From: Bombyx mori
Taxonomy: Eukaryota; Arthropoda; Insecta; Lepidoptera; Bombycidae
NCBI RefSeq assembly: GCF_030269925.1
Contig: NC_085112.1
Location: 3,535,501-3,599,500 of the forward strand
Reading direction: 5' to 3'
DNA: 64,000 bases
A program made the position numbers and the translations under genes. Below, piece after piece: positions 1 to 11,483 of the stretch. The first letter of the stretch is position 1. Each line of letters opens with the position of its first letter. The notes below the pieces were generated by a model, which made no database searches, was not told the DNA's origin, and was given only the letters and a program-made list of their open reading frames with translations.

Positions 1-59
1 CGCGGCGAGGCTGTCTCCGGGTATTATTCCGCCGCTACAATCCGCGGGAAACCCGATAG

Positions 60-330
60 GCGGTATAAAATTAAGAGTGTGTGCTGGTGATAGGGCGTCA
101 TGTGAACGTCCACGGGTGGATGCCACCACCCTGCCTATTTCTGCCGTAAAGCAGCTATGCGTTTCGGTTTGAAGGGCGGGGCTGCCGTTGTTGTGTATAA
201 ACTGAGACTTAGAAACTTATGTCAAAGATGGTCGGCGGTATTTCCGTGGTTGATCTTAATGGGCTCCGGTGACCACTGAACACCAGGTGGGCCGTGAGCT
301 CGTCCGCCCAATTAAGCAATTTTTTTTTTT
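60..330 (+). repeat. Bm1-like SINE, diverged, partial
   Basis: Body of the Bm1 SINE on the plus strand, ending in the AAGCAAT plus T/A-rich tail at about 318-333. The tRNA-like head is missing or unrecognisable. Bases 1-60 are GC-richer sequence that I cannot assign. From 331 to 684 there is only AT-rich low-complexity DNA. Confidence 0.7.
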
Positions 331-684
331 TTAAACCTAACAATTTATTATATCTCTTCCCTAGTGATACAAAACTATGCAACTCCACAACTAAACAACA
401 TAAACGCGAATAAAAAAATAGGAAGGAAGAAATTTTCCTGGGTAAATTAAATTAATTTTTTTTTAAAACAATTTATTTATTTATTATTATTAATTAATTT
501 ATTATTAGTTATTATTATAAATTAAGTATTAATTAAAAAAAATATTAATAAAAAAAAATAACATGAAAAATAAATTAAAACTATTTCCTCGGTTTATCTT
601 TGTTTTATTATTAGGGACAGAGAATCATCCCAGAAACCTTTTAGGGTTCTTTTACTCGCACCTGTTCCTTCCACCAAACGCTAT

Positions 685-890
685 TTATTTATTTTTATTA
701 ATTCCGTGATTGTGTTCGTTTTTTACTTTCACAACAGTTCCTTCCACAGTATGGACGTAAGCCAGACATTTCTTACCGTTGTGAGTTGAGCAAACCCATC
801 GCCTCTTGAAGCCATTGTCTTTTCGGCAAGAAAACGTGTAACCGTCAATGTTAAGTAGCATTTTACCTTTTTGTGATTGAACATACGACA
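685..890 (-). CDS. mod(mdg4): FLYWCH terminal exon 1 (lowest-coordinate in window)
   Basis: Coding part of 67 residues after the acceptor TTTTCAG (AG at 892-891). It opens TG-TCG-TAT-GTT, so S-Y-V follows the split codon, as in the exons at 3242 and 6045. Landmarks in order: GYTFSC, W-V-C, a second Cys eight residues on (CLAY), and HNH followed by a basic GINKNK tail. Two AATAAA hexamers overlap the last codons and the stop, so the poly(A) signal may lie in the coding end. The annotated start is the acceptor; the GTG at 891-889 is not a real start. Confidence 0.88.
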
Positions 891-893
891 CTG

Positions 894-1860
894 AAAATAA
901 TTATTATTTCATAAATAAAAAAATAACAATGAAAAGTAAATAAATTTGAGGATTAATATAAAAAATCCAAGTGATCAAATTCTTGAAAGTTTGAAGCATG
1001 ATGCCTTTTGAAATTTGTATTAAATTCAGGTGCATAATAAAATGTAATAAAGGTACTTTTTAAAGCATTTAGGTTTATTATAATGTAATCTTACACACTA
1101 GAGGTACCAATCACATAACTTACTTCAGCCGCTAAGCATTGTTCTGGCTCCATGGGACAGACGTTATACTTGGGAAAGAATGAAAACTTCTTCATTAGAT
1201 AACTTTTTTATTAAATATATCACAATTTTTTACTGCATATGTCAAAGTATTTTACATATTTTGTTAATAAAACAAGTTCTTTACAATAGCGTCGTCTGAA
1301 GTCTCAAGGTAAAAGGCGATATTTACATTTCTACAGCGACGGGCTTCCGATCTTGAGGTAGACTTTGAGATCGGATGCCTATTTTCTTCTATACAAAAAG
1401 TAAAGTTAAAAGCATCCAGGGAGCAAGTAAGGATACGTAAGAAATGACCTCATCGCTTGGCTGTCGAGTGTATGTATGTGTGAGGTCACTCGAGGAGATC
1501 GTATTTAGATTCGCATGTGTACGGCCGAGCTGAAAATGGATCTTACGGGATATGCTCCACTGCACCCTAGACCACCAGTTGGTAAAACTTGCCGCCGAAT
1601 TTCCCGAACTCCCCGATTATCGTACGGAGATAAATGACCCTCGACGGCTAAGAGACCTGAGAGGTCATATGAGTGCCTCCACAGGAATAAGTTATATATA
1701 ATAGGGTAAGGAAGCGAGGACTCTGCTGCAGAAGAGCGCTTCACGCACTCCCCTTCAATGGTAAGTAGTAAAGCGTGAATATGCATTGTAATGCAGCAGA
1801 GGCAGGGCATAAGCGACTTTAATAAGCCTCAACGTGTTTAAGTTAATTAGTAAGTGGTAG
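894..1860. other. Intergenic spacer, no gene seen
   Basis: AT-rich to about 1300. Bases about 1300-1815 are more mixed in composition and hold a 101-codon minus-strand open frame (1505-1810) with no recognisable domain, splice signal or array phase. I read it as part of an unidentified repeat. Confidence 0.4.
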
Positions 1861-1869
1861 GACATGTGA

Positions 1870-2340
1870 CTCACACATTCCTCTTCCCCTAAAAGGGAAG
1901 ATATTTAAGACCTTAATAAGGCCTGCCGTCTTGTATGGATCAGCTTGTTGGACCACTAAAGTGACGAATGAAAGGCGATTGCATGCAGCAGTGATGCGAA
2001 TGTTGCGATGGATGTGTGGAGTAACGAGAATGGATAGAATACGGAATTAATGTGTTAGAGGGAGTCTGAAAATGGCACCTGTGACAGAGAAGTTGAGAAG
2101 TGCGCGTTTGGGATGGTATGGACATGTGATGAGACGAGATGAAAATGAGGTTGGTAAGAAAATGTTAACTATGAATGTGGAAGGATATAGAGGAAGAGGT
2201 AGACATAAGAAGAAATGGATGGATTGCGTGAAAGACGATATGGGTAAGAGGGGAGTGAGCGAAGAAATGGTGTATGATAGAAGAGTATGGAAGGAGAAAA
2301 CATGTTGCGCCGGCCCCAGGTAACTGGGAAAATGGCAGGA
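1870..2340 (+). mobile_element. Non-LTR retrotransposon C-terminal fragment
   Basis: Plus-strand remnant of the end of a reverse-transcriptase polyprotein. Frames spell LYGSACW, RRLHAA and MRMLRWMCGV, then after a stop near 2050 the block RLGWYGHVMRR and KKWMDCVKDDM, typical of the last part of RTE-like LINE proteins. The internal stop shows decay. A related copy lies in the opposite orientation at 50370-50800. Family assignment is from memory of such C-termini. Confidence 0.65.
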
Positions 2341-2344
2341 TAAT

Positions 2345-3230
2345 GATGAGTAAGTGGTAGGAAGTTAGTTGTAGATTTGTGGTAGTATAGAAAAATACCA
2401 GTTGGGGAGTCTTGACCCACAAGAACAAAAGACGGAATACCAGAAACAAAGACGGAAGAAAGAAGAACCACCAAGAATACTGGTTCTCTGTGCTTCGACG
2501 CAGGAGCCGTCGTAATGCGGAATCATCTCCCGTCATCACACAATTCCAGCACACATACCATACCAGCCAGCATAAAGTACATCCCCTGCCTTATTTTGTT
2601 ACTTCTTTTAAACTTGTTTCTTTTTTGTTGAATTTCAATTTTTTCATTTTCTTTTTTTTCTATTATTTTTTTAATAGTGAATCGTCATCGGTTCTTAATA
2701 AGTATACCAAATTTCGAGTTAATCCGACGTTTTGAAGGGGGTCAAAATCATGTTCAAAGATTCCGTTACATACTAACATACATACGTCTGAAGCTAATAA
2801 AAGCATAAAAGGTTTGGTACTCAACATTTTTTTCTTAATGTCTTAGGGTGGTTATCTACATATATCATAAAATATATAAATCTTTATGTCGCGAAGCCAT
2901 GTAATCCGATTCGAATGGTGGGGAAGCCGTCGAGCAATACAAGTAAGACTTCCACCCACGTCTCAAAGTGGGTAGTAGTTTTCCCTTTCTGATGTCTGTG
3001 GACTCCTAAGGCTGATAATTTCGTGAAAGGCTACTGAAAACAAATAATGTCAGCGCTACGATTCTTCCGGCAATCAAATATGAATATAATTAAAGCCCGA
3101 AGCCACGTTATGGTCATGACAAGTCTAATGAACCTTGTAATTGTAATTACATACTAACTTGTCTGTCTAAAGCTAATAAAAGCGTATTAAAAAAGGCCAA
3201 ATTCACAGAATAAATATTTTTTTGTAAAAC
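2345..3230. other. Spacer with possible LINE tail
   Basis: Bases 2345-2600 may be the 3' untranslated part of the LINE fragment before it. An open frame at 2412-2735 is basic and low in complexity, with no domain. The stretch 2880-3130 has patches of higher GC that I cannot assign. No exon of the array was seen. Confidence 0.35.
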
Positions 3231-3241
3231 TTATTAACATT

Positions 3242-3429
3242 CTAGTGATTGTGGCAGTTTTTTAGTTTAACCAATTCATTTTCGATCGTATGTGCTCTGG
3301 CCTTGCATCCTCGACTGTTGTGAGTGGAGCACAACCATTGAATTTTCGGCCCCACGGCCCTTTGGCAACAGAATGTGAAGCCATCGACGCTTAGAAGAGT
3401 CTTCCCTCGTGATGACATCACGTATGATA
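3242..3429 (-). CDS. mod(mdg4): FLYWCH terminal exon 2
   Basis: Sixty-one residues after the acceptor ATTCCAG (AG at 3431-3430). It starts S-Y-V-M-S-S-R-G-K, then GFTFCC, Q-W-L-C, S-R-G-C-K-A and ends exactly on HNH, so the protein stops at the last zinc ligand. This is the minimal form of the finger in this array. It lies about 2.4 kb upstream of exon 1 in transcription order and resembles it and the exon at 6045. Confidence 0.9.
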
Positions 3430-3527
3430 CTGGAATTAAAACAATTTTGTTACACATACATCATAAAATTCCGAAACAAAAAAAAAATAAAAAAAAAAAT
3501 GTGTGCGTGTACTAGTGTACACACGTA

Positions 3528-3809
3528 AGAAGTGAAACTTGTTTATGGCCTTATTTTTCGAAAAATGATCTACATGCAACTTTCTAGAAATTGGTTAAAT
3601 AAAGTTAAATTAGATAAAGTTTAAACAAAAGGATTTTATTATCATAGACATGAATACAAAAAAGTTAAATTAGATAAAGTTTAAACAAAAGGATTTTATT
3701 ATCATAGACATGAATACAAAAAAGATGGCGCGTAACGGAAAAATGTGACGCGTAACCGAAAAATGTGACGGTAAATTTTTTTCCAACGCCGATAAGGAAG
3801 TTTCACTTC
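3528..3809. mobile_element. MITE with GAAGTGAAACTT inverted ends, copy A
   Basis: AGAAGTGAAACTT at 3528-3540 is mirrored by AAGTTTCACTTC at 3798-3809. The element holds a perfect 60-bp tandem duplication and a short CGCGTAAC-type repeat. A second copy with the same ends is at 24324-24575. It is non-autonomous, as no ORF is present. Confidence 0.65.
3601..3720. repeat. Perfect 60-bp tandem duplication
   Basis: Bases 3601-3660 and 3661-3720 are identical. They lie inside the TIR element at 3528-3809. A recent duplication or a technical duplication are both possible. Confidence 0.95.
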
Positions 3810-3814
3810 AAAAA

Positions 3815-5620
3815 CATGTGACTTTGATCACAGATCATTCTCACTCATACGACTGATTGTAAGAAATACAGTATGCAAATAGATCACTCATAGAAAAGAA
3901 CAATATTAAAACTTCACTTCTATAGAGTCAGTTACAAGTCTATGAATAATGCTGCTTAACCACTACACGTAATATTAATTTGATAATTTCTAAATGCATA
4001 TACATATATGTATGTATGTTATACACTAACGAATGGACATAAAAAAAAATATGTAGAACTTGCCCTTTTCCACTGCATTAATATGTGTCATCCTTAAATC
4101 ATTTATAAGTACAAATTAATTTAATAAAATTACTAACAACAAAACATGGGTAAATCTACAACTTCCTAATTATCTCTTAAGAACATAATTTTTACCCTTT
4201 GAAATTGAAGTGTCGATGTTTGTACCATAGATCTCACACATTAAGTGTAATTGTAATTTAACGGCCGTCTGTCTGGTGTAGTGGTAAGTGACATGGTCAC
4301 TACACAAGGGGGTCGCGGGTTTTAAATATAAAAAAAAATGTATTTTCCAGGGTTATGGATGTATGTATATTAAATATATGTATGTGTATAATAAAAATAT
4401 TACATTTATTTCCGTTATCTGGTACCTGTAACACAAGTTCTTTACGAACTTACCACGGGACCAGTTAACGTGGCGTGATTTAGTAAAAAAAAAATAAAAA
4501 AAAAAGATGATCATGTATGTGTAAGATGTACATAATATGTTACATGTTAACTCTTTCATTTGATAGATATTTTACCTGTTAGTCACCCAAACAATTAAAT
4601 TAACAAAACCGATAAGAAAAAAGAAATATCCAATAAAAGTTATATTAATAAAAATATTTTTAATTCACATTTCTAATATTCGTTTACAAAAGACAAAAAC
4701 ATTACAAATAATTATTTAATTTATAATAATTATTTATATAATAAAATATTTTATAATATTATTAATAAAGTTTTAATAAACATTTAGAAAACTATATGAT
4801 TTAGTTCAACAAGACCCTATATGCCCGTATAGTTTACCTACCGATTTTAAATGTATTTACAAATATATTGTACAAAAAGTTAAAAACAGGTACTAACTAA
4901 ACACACGTTACACGTATAACAAGTTAGTAGGAAGTAGGTATAATTTACTGTCTTCTTTTGATTCTTTGAAAAGGCATATTTTTATATTTTAATATGTATT
5001 CCTACCTCATCGTTCAGTACTGTTTTCATCGACATATTCCATACAATTACGAACAATAATATTAATAGTGTCTTTGTTATTCTTTAGACCGAAAACATTT
5101 AAACAAGATTACGACATATTTGTTTGTTTAAATGTCATGAAAAACTAGTAGGTATAGATGTATTTCATCTCGCTATTGTGACGAGAACTGGAGTGGTCAA
5201 TCAATAAAATCCATTTTATCATCCTCTACTGTAGCTCCCATTTTTTTGTTGGAACCATGCCACGTTCCGTGTATGGACTCTGTATGGACTCATTTACAAT
5301 TTATAAATTAACTTTTATAAGTCAAATTGCGAAGATAACAAAACGCACCGTACGGACGAAACATGAGCCTTTATCAATTTAATTAATTATTCACATTTGG
5401 TTTTAATAGCAACAATTTCTCATTGGTATGAATACAAAAAATATTTTATATTTACTCACTAACTTTTTGAATGTATAATCGTCATTTAAAACACTTTTTT
5501 TTTTTAAACATAATACGAACAGGAAAGCTAACTTGAGCAATGTCGTTTACTTTTACTTTATTTCAGACATTAACCATAGCCGAAGTGGACGGAAGATATA
5601 ATCTGAATACCCTTGCGTAA
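3815..5620. other. AT-rich spacer with one tRNA-like SINE scrap
   Basis: Mostly AT-rich DNA. At about 4262-4325 there is a tRNA-like stretch (GGTGTAGTGGTAAGT as an A box, then GGTCGCGGGTTTT as a decayed B box), which fits an old SINE head rather than a working tRNA. No exon of the array was found. Confidence 0.4.
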
Positions 5621-5621
5621 T

Positions 5622-6010
5622 ATTTTTTTTATTGCTTAGATGGGTGGACGAGCTCACAGCCCACCTGATGTTAAGTGGTTACTGGAACTACAACAGTACT
5701 GGAGTTACAACGGCTGCCCCACCCTTCAAACCGAAACGCATTACTGTTTCACGGCAGAAATAGTCAAGGCGGTGGTACCTACCCGCGCGGACTCACAAGA
5801 GGTCCTACCACCAGTAATTACGCAAATTATAATTTTGCGTGTTTCACTTTTATTACACTATGTTATTCCTTCACCATGGAAGTCAATCGTGAACATTTGT
5901 TGAATACGTAATTTATTAGAAAAATTGGTACCCGCCTGGGATTCGAATACAGGTGCATCGCTCAACACGAATGCATCGGACGTCTTATCTCTTAGGCCAC
6001 GACGACTTCA
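5622..6010 (-). repeat. Bm1 SINE, near full length
   Basis: Minus orientation: T-run and ATTGCTTAGATGGGTGGACG at the left (3' end), tRNA-like head at the right with B box GATTCGAAT and the GACGACTTC 5' end at 6001-6009. It ends 35 bp from the stop of the FLYWCH exon at 6045, so it probably forms part of that exon's 3' untranslated region. Confidence 0.88.
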
Positions 6011-6044
6011 ACAAAATTTAATTACAAAACAGTAACTTTCACCT

Positions 6045-6247
6045 TCAGTCGAGTATAGCGTAATGGTTATGTAAATTCCTCATCTTGACAACGCTACCTT
6101 CTATTGTGTGCACGAGAGCCGGACAACCTCTGGAGTTATGCGTCGAACATTTCCATTCGGTCTTCAATCCCGTGCTTCTTTTGTGACAGAATGTGAATCC
6201 CCCAACGCTTAGCAGTTGAGTTCCACGTCTTGATGTAACATACGTCG
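6045..6247 (-). CDS. mod(mdg4): FLYWCH terminal exon 3
   Basis: Sixty-six residues with no in-frame ATG at the front, so only the splice view finds it. The acceptor is TTTCAG (AG at 6249-6248), then CG-ACG-TAT-GTT, giving T-Y-V-T-S-R-R-G. Landmarks: GGFTFC, E-W-K-C, S-R-G-C-P-A, and HNH followed by a short YAILD tail. It is close in sequence to exons 1 and 2. The Bm1 copy directly downstream may supply its 3' end. Confidence 0.88.
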
Positions 6248-6502
6248 CTGAAATGCATGATTTCCTGTGTTAAAGATTAAACTCTATAAAAAAAAATCTT
6301 TCTTTGTCCTAACGTTTGTACTAGGTTTTTCCGGTTAATTATTCACACAAAACGAAAATAAAATACCTTTTTTTTTTATAAAGTTTGCTTTTGTGATAGT
6401 TATAGTAATAATACTCATTTTTCAATGTTTTTATAAATTTTAATTAATTTTAATACTTTCAAAAAAACCGCGCTATGAGAGTGGGGTGTTTACGTTTACA
6501 CA

Positions 6503-6691
6503 GTGCCACTAGATGGCGCTCGAGTCATAAACAACGATCAGGTGTTTTGTACAAGCTCAGAAAAAATTAAAATGACAAAAAAGTGTAAATACGATGCTGA
6601 TGCATTTTGTTTCATATGTGGTCAATTTATTAAAGTTCAAAAGCAAACTGTTTCATGCCATTTACTTTTTTTTCATCTAATTACGATCTAA
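6503..6691 (+). pseudogene. Fragment of a repeated insect zinc-binding ORF
   Basis: A plus-strand open frame of 62 codons contains KCKYDADAFCFICGQFIKV. I recall this start from a family of repeated, transposon-associated insect proteins with a Cys-x2-Cys motif. The frame ends after a few further residues, whereas the family is several hundred residues long, so this is a 5' scrap. The identification is from memory and unverified. Confidence 0.4.
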
Positions 6692-7008
6692 AATATCGAA
6701 ATTTTATGCTTTGCAATCAAAGTCTACTTTTGTGTTGACCCATCAATAGTCTGCCATTCTGCGCATATTTGCAATGCGTTCTCGAATCAAAAGAGTCGTA
6801 CAAAACCTACACGGGGCTCTTTAAATATGACTCAGAATTTACTTGACCGGTGTTCTTTTAAAGAAAATACAAAAATTACAGGTGAGATTATTTATTATTC
6901 TTCTATTCTCATAGGAACATAATATGGTGGACAGATCCACATCAGAACAGGGTTTAATTCAGAAAAATATTAAATCTAGTTATTTTTTCATTGAAATTTT
7001 CCTTATTG

Positions 7009-7199
7009 TTACAAATGATTGTGAACGTTTTTAATTCTAATAATTTCACAATCTAATGTGTAAATCAAGGCACGACATCCTTTCGAGTGATGAGTGGAGC
7101 ACACCCATAACGTCTTCAATCCAGTGATCCTTTTGTTAAAGAAGGAGAAGTTACCTATTTTTATTAAGTCCCTTCCTCGTTTGGATTTCGCGAATACCG
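7009..7199 (-). CDS. mod(mdg4): FLYWCH terminal exon 4
   Basis: Sixty-two residues, again without a usable ATG. Acceptor TTTTCAG (AG at 7201-7200), then CG-GTA-TTC-GCG. Landmarks: R-G-R-D-L-I, NFSFFNK in the aromatic strand, L-W-V-C, S-K-G-C-R-A and HNH one residue before the stop. The usual GYTF is GNFSFF here, so the first conserved position is conservative. The 760-bp gap to exon 3 is one of the shorter gaps in this half of the array. Confidence 0.88.
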
Positions 7200-7304
7200 C
7201 TGAAAAGTAAACAGCATTTTGATTAAAATTCAGTGACGTTATCAGAAAAACTATAAGTCATTATTGTTTACATATTACCATTGATTAATAATTTTAGTTT
7301 ACTG

Positions 7305-7680
7305 AACCTGAACTTTTTTTTTGGGCCGGAGCCGAATCTCCTAAAAGGCACCCGCACCAAGGGGACGCGCGGGATATGTGGGACTCAGTGGCCAGAAATG
7401 GTAAAGGCCCGCTCACTAAACGACTCCCCTGCATTCGCGGCCAACGACCATTGCCTGCCCGAGACATGGCCTGGGTAAGATAGGGGGAATTCTGCGCTCT
7501 CGTCCAGCGGTTTCTGGCGACCGTCATTTGGTCATCGGTTCACCTTGTAGCAGGCTTATCCAAGTTACACCTTGCAGATCGTCAAGTCCCACATACCCCG
7601 TGCGCCCCCTAGGCGCGAGGACCTCGTAGGAGGTTCGGCCCCCATCCGAAAAAAAGGCTTACCCAAGTTACGCCATTTGA
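7305..7680. repeat. GC-rich dispersed repeat, copy 1
   Basis: An abrupt GC-rich island in AT-rich DNA. Phrases such as GGGACTCAGTGGCCAGAAATG and CACTAAACGACTC recur in diverged form near 42990-43110, and the family relates to the GC-rich blocks at 42955-43385 and 62975-63285. It is probably a retroelement fragment. No open frame of use. Confidence 0.5.
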
Positions 7681-7689
7681 GGACTTAGA

Positions 7690-8500
7690 CCTCTTCTTCC
7701 TTTTCTAATATTATAGGGTCAATCGATTAAGTTATCGGATCCCGGTTATGTTTCTCTTAGTATATTCATTAGTTAAGTGTTCAATATAAATTTGTAGTTT
7801 ATGTTCTAAGTTAGCTTTTTTAAGTATTTCATTGGAATGAGTTGTAATAATGTGTGTTATGAGATTAAATTATTAAAAAAAATATCTTCTACAGAACAAC
7901 TAAATGATTATAGGCGATTTAGGATAGGTGTTCTTTGTAATTGTTTGTGATTTGACCTAAATCTGTCCAAGTATCTGGTATTTTTATAAAAAATCTGTTA
8001 AATCATTACATAAACATTTATTTTCACGTTAACTTTCAGTTACGTTTATGATAAGTAATAACACAAATTAAAATACAAATAATAACTGATAAAATTATAT
8101 TTGTATCTTGAACCTTAAATATATTATTGAATAGACAAAAATAAAGTAATTTTATGTTATATATCTTGGTCCTCGTGAAAATTAAAACTAATAAACGAAC
8201 AGTAATTTAATTCAAGAAAATCGATAAAAATTAAAAGTAACATTTTATTATATGCTAATTTTTTTTAAAACATTAGTGACATTTATTTCATAGGGACATT
8301 TCTTTGTCCAAGCTTTTAGCAGAAATAGCCAGGTTGGTTGTACTTATCGAAGCGGACATCAAATACGCTCTAATAACATAATAAAACATCATACAATATC
8401 ATACAGCAACAAGCCGACAAGCGGTACACTTGTTAGTGCCTGGTTTAATTTTTAAAAAAACCGCGCACGTGTCGTGGCAACGTATCACGAGCGCAAAACG
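7690..8500. other. AT-rich spacer
   Basis: I see no open frame, splice pair or repeat that I can name. Confidence 0.5.
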
Positions 8501-8505
8501 TACTG

Positions 8506-8708
8506 TTAATAAAAATGACCATCATAATGATAAACAATATCATCGTCAACGGTGTGCACGATTGCTTTGCATCCTTTCCGCTCGTGTGTGGTACAGCGCC
8601 ATCGAATCTTATTCTTCCTGTGTCCGTTCTGTCTGTATTTCACACCGTTCACTATCAAAATTCGATTACCTCTTGGATTTATCACGAACTCATAATGTAT
8701 GTCCCGAG
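8506..8708 (-). CDS. mod(mdg4): FLYWCH terminal exon 5, second His missing
   Basis: Sixty-six residues after ATATTGCAG (AG at 8710-8709), starting CT-CGG-GAC-ATA. Landmarks: N-P-R-G-N, NGVKYRQNG, I-R-W-R-C, R-K-G-C-K-A and I-V-H-T-V. The end reads D-G-H-F-Y-stop, so H-x-H is reduced to H-F-Y. It shares the G(V/I)KYR and IRWRC signature with the exons at 12717 and 16393. Whether it still binds zinc is open. Confidence 0.87.
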
Positions 8709-8739
8709 CTGCAATATTAATTACCTCGGTTATTAACAA

Positions 8740-10120
8740 GCTTTCTGGTTCTCCCTCATCTGCTTCCGTTCTAGTTCTATACCGACGGGGATCAGAGGCT
8801 TTGGCAATAAGTGAGGATCCCCTACAAAATCATCGGGCTTAGTCCGAATTAACCCACATAATGCCAAGGCGAGTTAGTATCCAATAGGTACCATCACCTA
8901 AAAATGCACGCAATATCCGAAAATGGTTTCATTTTGCTTACATAGCATGTGTAGTAGTGAATTGTGTCAATTGAAAATGGATTACATGAAGCAAAACTGG
9001 GTTTCTTTTGTTTACGTGGTTGTTGTAGGGTACATATTAAAACCCGACCCGCACCAACGAAGCTATCCTGACGTCATGATGTCTTTCGGCTTCAACAATT
9101 AGTTAACTGTGAGCTCGTTCTATAATAATAATATATAGCAAGAAAAAATAAATAAATATAATAAAAAACAAAACCTGTATTCCTTTTGGCATTTTAAACC
9201 GTATTATTTAAGGAGTTCTTATCAAGTTTTTCACTACTAATGAGTTCCGGGATAGTTCGGCGTGTTGCACGCGCTATGATCACGGGTATACTAGAGACCG
9301 GAGGATATTAGGACCACACATGTCTGGAAGTTATTAAAGTGAATATCGTGGTCAGGGATCGATAATTAATATATCAATGTACATATGATTAAAATCAGCT
9401 CTCTCCTATTTCCAGTGTTGCAATGCTTTTGAAATCCCAAAAAAAGGACAATAACATTTTAGTGCCAAAACTTCACTAAAACGCACAAACCTGATTGTTG
9501 CATAAAGTAGAACCGGCCTTGTTGTTCTCATATCGAGATGTAATCTCATTTGTGACAGTTAAAAAAATCAAATACATAAAAAATAATTTTATTTTCAAAA
9601 TACATTACGTAAACAACATTATTAAATTTATGAAAATAATACAATTACTATGTAGTAGGAATATCATGTTAAACAAAATATGTATTAGTTTAACGATCTG
9701 TAAACGCGTCAATGCTTATAATAGTTAAGTGTTTCTCAAGAGAAACAGGAAAATGTATCTTAATGTTATCGATAATAATTCAATTAAACAAGACTATTGT
9801 GGGACTAAACCTATATTCAGGAACGTTTTTTTTTTTCTAAAATTCAAAAATCCATGAGCTTAGCATTAGGATAAAACCTTTTCCAATGTGAATATCAAAA
9901 AATGTCCCAGTTTTCGCCACTTTCCAGTTATTAAACAAAAAATCACTCAATGTGTGTACTTATTTATTCAGTGTTAATTAAAAAAAAAGTATAATATGCT
10001 CTAAAGCAAACTTACAGACTACATGATCTTAAAATACATTTTATGAAGGCACAATATTTACTTCCGTTCGTGTCGAAAGCGTATCATCATATTACAAAAA
10101 TTGTCAGACAGTGAGCTGAT
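8740..10120. other. Spacer, intron side of exon 5
   Basis: Bases 8740-8890 and 9020-9330 contain moderately GC-rich pieces that look like old repeats without a family I can name. The rest is AT-rich. No exon signal in array phase was found. Confidence 0.4.
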
Positions 10121-10121
10121 T

Positions 10122-10370
10122 TTTTTTTCTTTTTTATTGCTTAGATGAGTGGACGAGCTTACAGCCCATCTGGTGTTAAGTGGTTACTGGAGCCCATAGA
10201 CATCTACAATGTAAATGCGCCACCCACCTTGAGATATTCTAAGGTCTTAGTATAGTTACAACGGCTGCCCCGCCCTTCAAGCCGAAACGCATTACTGCTT
10301 CACGGCAGCAATAGTTAGGGCGGTGGCACCTACCCGTGCGGACTCACAAAAGGTCCTACCACCGGTTATA
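10122..10370 (-). repeat. Bm1 SINE, 5'-truncated
   Basis: Minus orientation with the TTTTTATTGCTTAGATG 3' end at 10131. The body runs to GGTCCTACCACCGGT at about 10365. The tRNA head is absent. Confidence 0.85.
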
Positions 10371-10519
10371 ATATCCGGAATTCCTGTGCCTCATTACCAA
10401 AAATGCGGCAGGTACCCGGTTAAAAGATGGCAAGTTCGAAGAGTAATCAACACGTTGTTATTTTTAACATTACGTAAGTCATATCTTTTAATTCATAATT
10501 TAATGAGATTTTATTTCAG

Positions 10520-10601
10520 TATGTACAGATAAAACGACTGATTCCAAAGCAACACATACCAATGCCAACAATGATGTCAATACACTGACAGGCTGCCAAA
10601 G
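10520..10601 (+). other. Candidate plus-strand internal exon (82 nt)
   Basis: TTTTATTTCAG ends at 10519 and AAAG|GTATGT gives a consensus donor at 10602-10603. The frame starting after two bases is open through the whole segment (26 codons, polar, starting CTDKTTDSK), and the other two frames contain stops. The phase matches the array but the strand is opposite. It could be a chance pair of splice signals; I cannot assign it to any gene. Confidence 0.25.
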
Positions 10602-11292
10602 GTATGTAAATACTATCTGCCTAATTTTAGATGAAGTAATCATGCGTTCAGTTTCGATTTAAGCTTCGAACTGGGCAGCGACGTATTATGCGTTCTGATT
10701 TTCGGTAGCCGCTTAGCATCTAGTGGTCTGTGGGATAATTTGTCTATTTTAACCAACGAAAAGGCACTTCATTTTGCGTATCTATATGATGAATTAGACA
10801 AACAAAGAACAAGCTGATATGTGCCCAGTCTCGACCCTATCACCGCATGATGCTTTTTTCCGGTCTAATTTCTTCATAATACCGAGAAACTTCTCTACCA
10901 TACCAATATAAAGGATATGAAGGCTAAATTTGCACAAAAATATAAAAATTCTCTTAATCTATTAATGGAACATATAAGAGATTTGATTTAAAAAAAGAAA
11001 ACCAACAGAAGAAAACATCAATGTAGCCGTCGAAATCAATGAAATATGTATGCATTTTTAGGGTAACGCCAAAATTATTGGTCAGGTCTTAAAAAAATAG
11101 TTAGTGTATATTAGATTAATTTTTAAATAAATAAAAAATTCATCGAAATCGGGTCGCACATAAAAAATAACAGTCGAATTAATAATCTCCTCTTTTCTTG
11201 TTAAAGGTTAGAAACGATTTCATAACATGGTCCTCATCTCAGATCGGTCTGAGCATAAACAATGTAGCTACTTTATAGATATATGTATATTG

Positions 11293-11483
11293 TTAATGAT
11301 TATGTTCGCTCGTTATTTTGAATATGTTTCCGTCAAACGTGTATACAGCAGCGCTGCATCCCTTGTTGTGATGCGTGGAGCACATCCAACGTATCTTCCT
11401 GTTGTATATCGCCTTCTGATAGTAAGTGTATCTGCCGTATCTCATTAATGGTTTCCCTTTTAACGAACGAAGGATGTCGTAAC
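11293..11483 (-). CDS. mod(mdg4): FLYWCH terminal exon 6
   Basis: Sixty-two residues after TTTCAG (AG at 11485-11484), then GT-TAC-GAC-ATC. Landmarks: L-K-G-K-P-L-M, GRYTYYQ, I-R-W-M-C, N-K-G-C-S-A, and HNH as the last three residues. It sits between exons that have lost the second His but keeps it, so the loss is not a simple block event. The IRW core still groups it with those neighbours. Confidence 0.9.

Noticed and set aside
1505..1810. 101-codon minus-strand frame
   Set aside because: No domain, no array acceptor in phase, and composition like repeat DNA.
3601..3720. CRISPR-like or satellite array
   Set aside because: Only two directly adjoining units without spacers; a simple tandem duplication in a eukaryotic MITE.
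8430..8736. Plus-strand open frames opposite FLYWCH exons (also at 11227, 23923, 34389, 56267, 61689)
   Set aside because: They are mirror images of the coding exons; the minus strand has the domain, splice site and phase.
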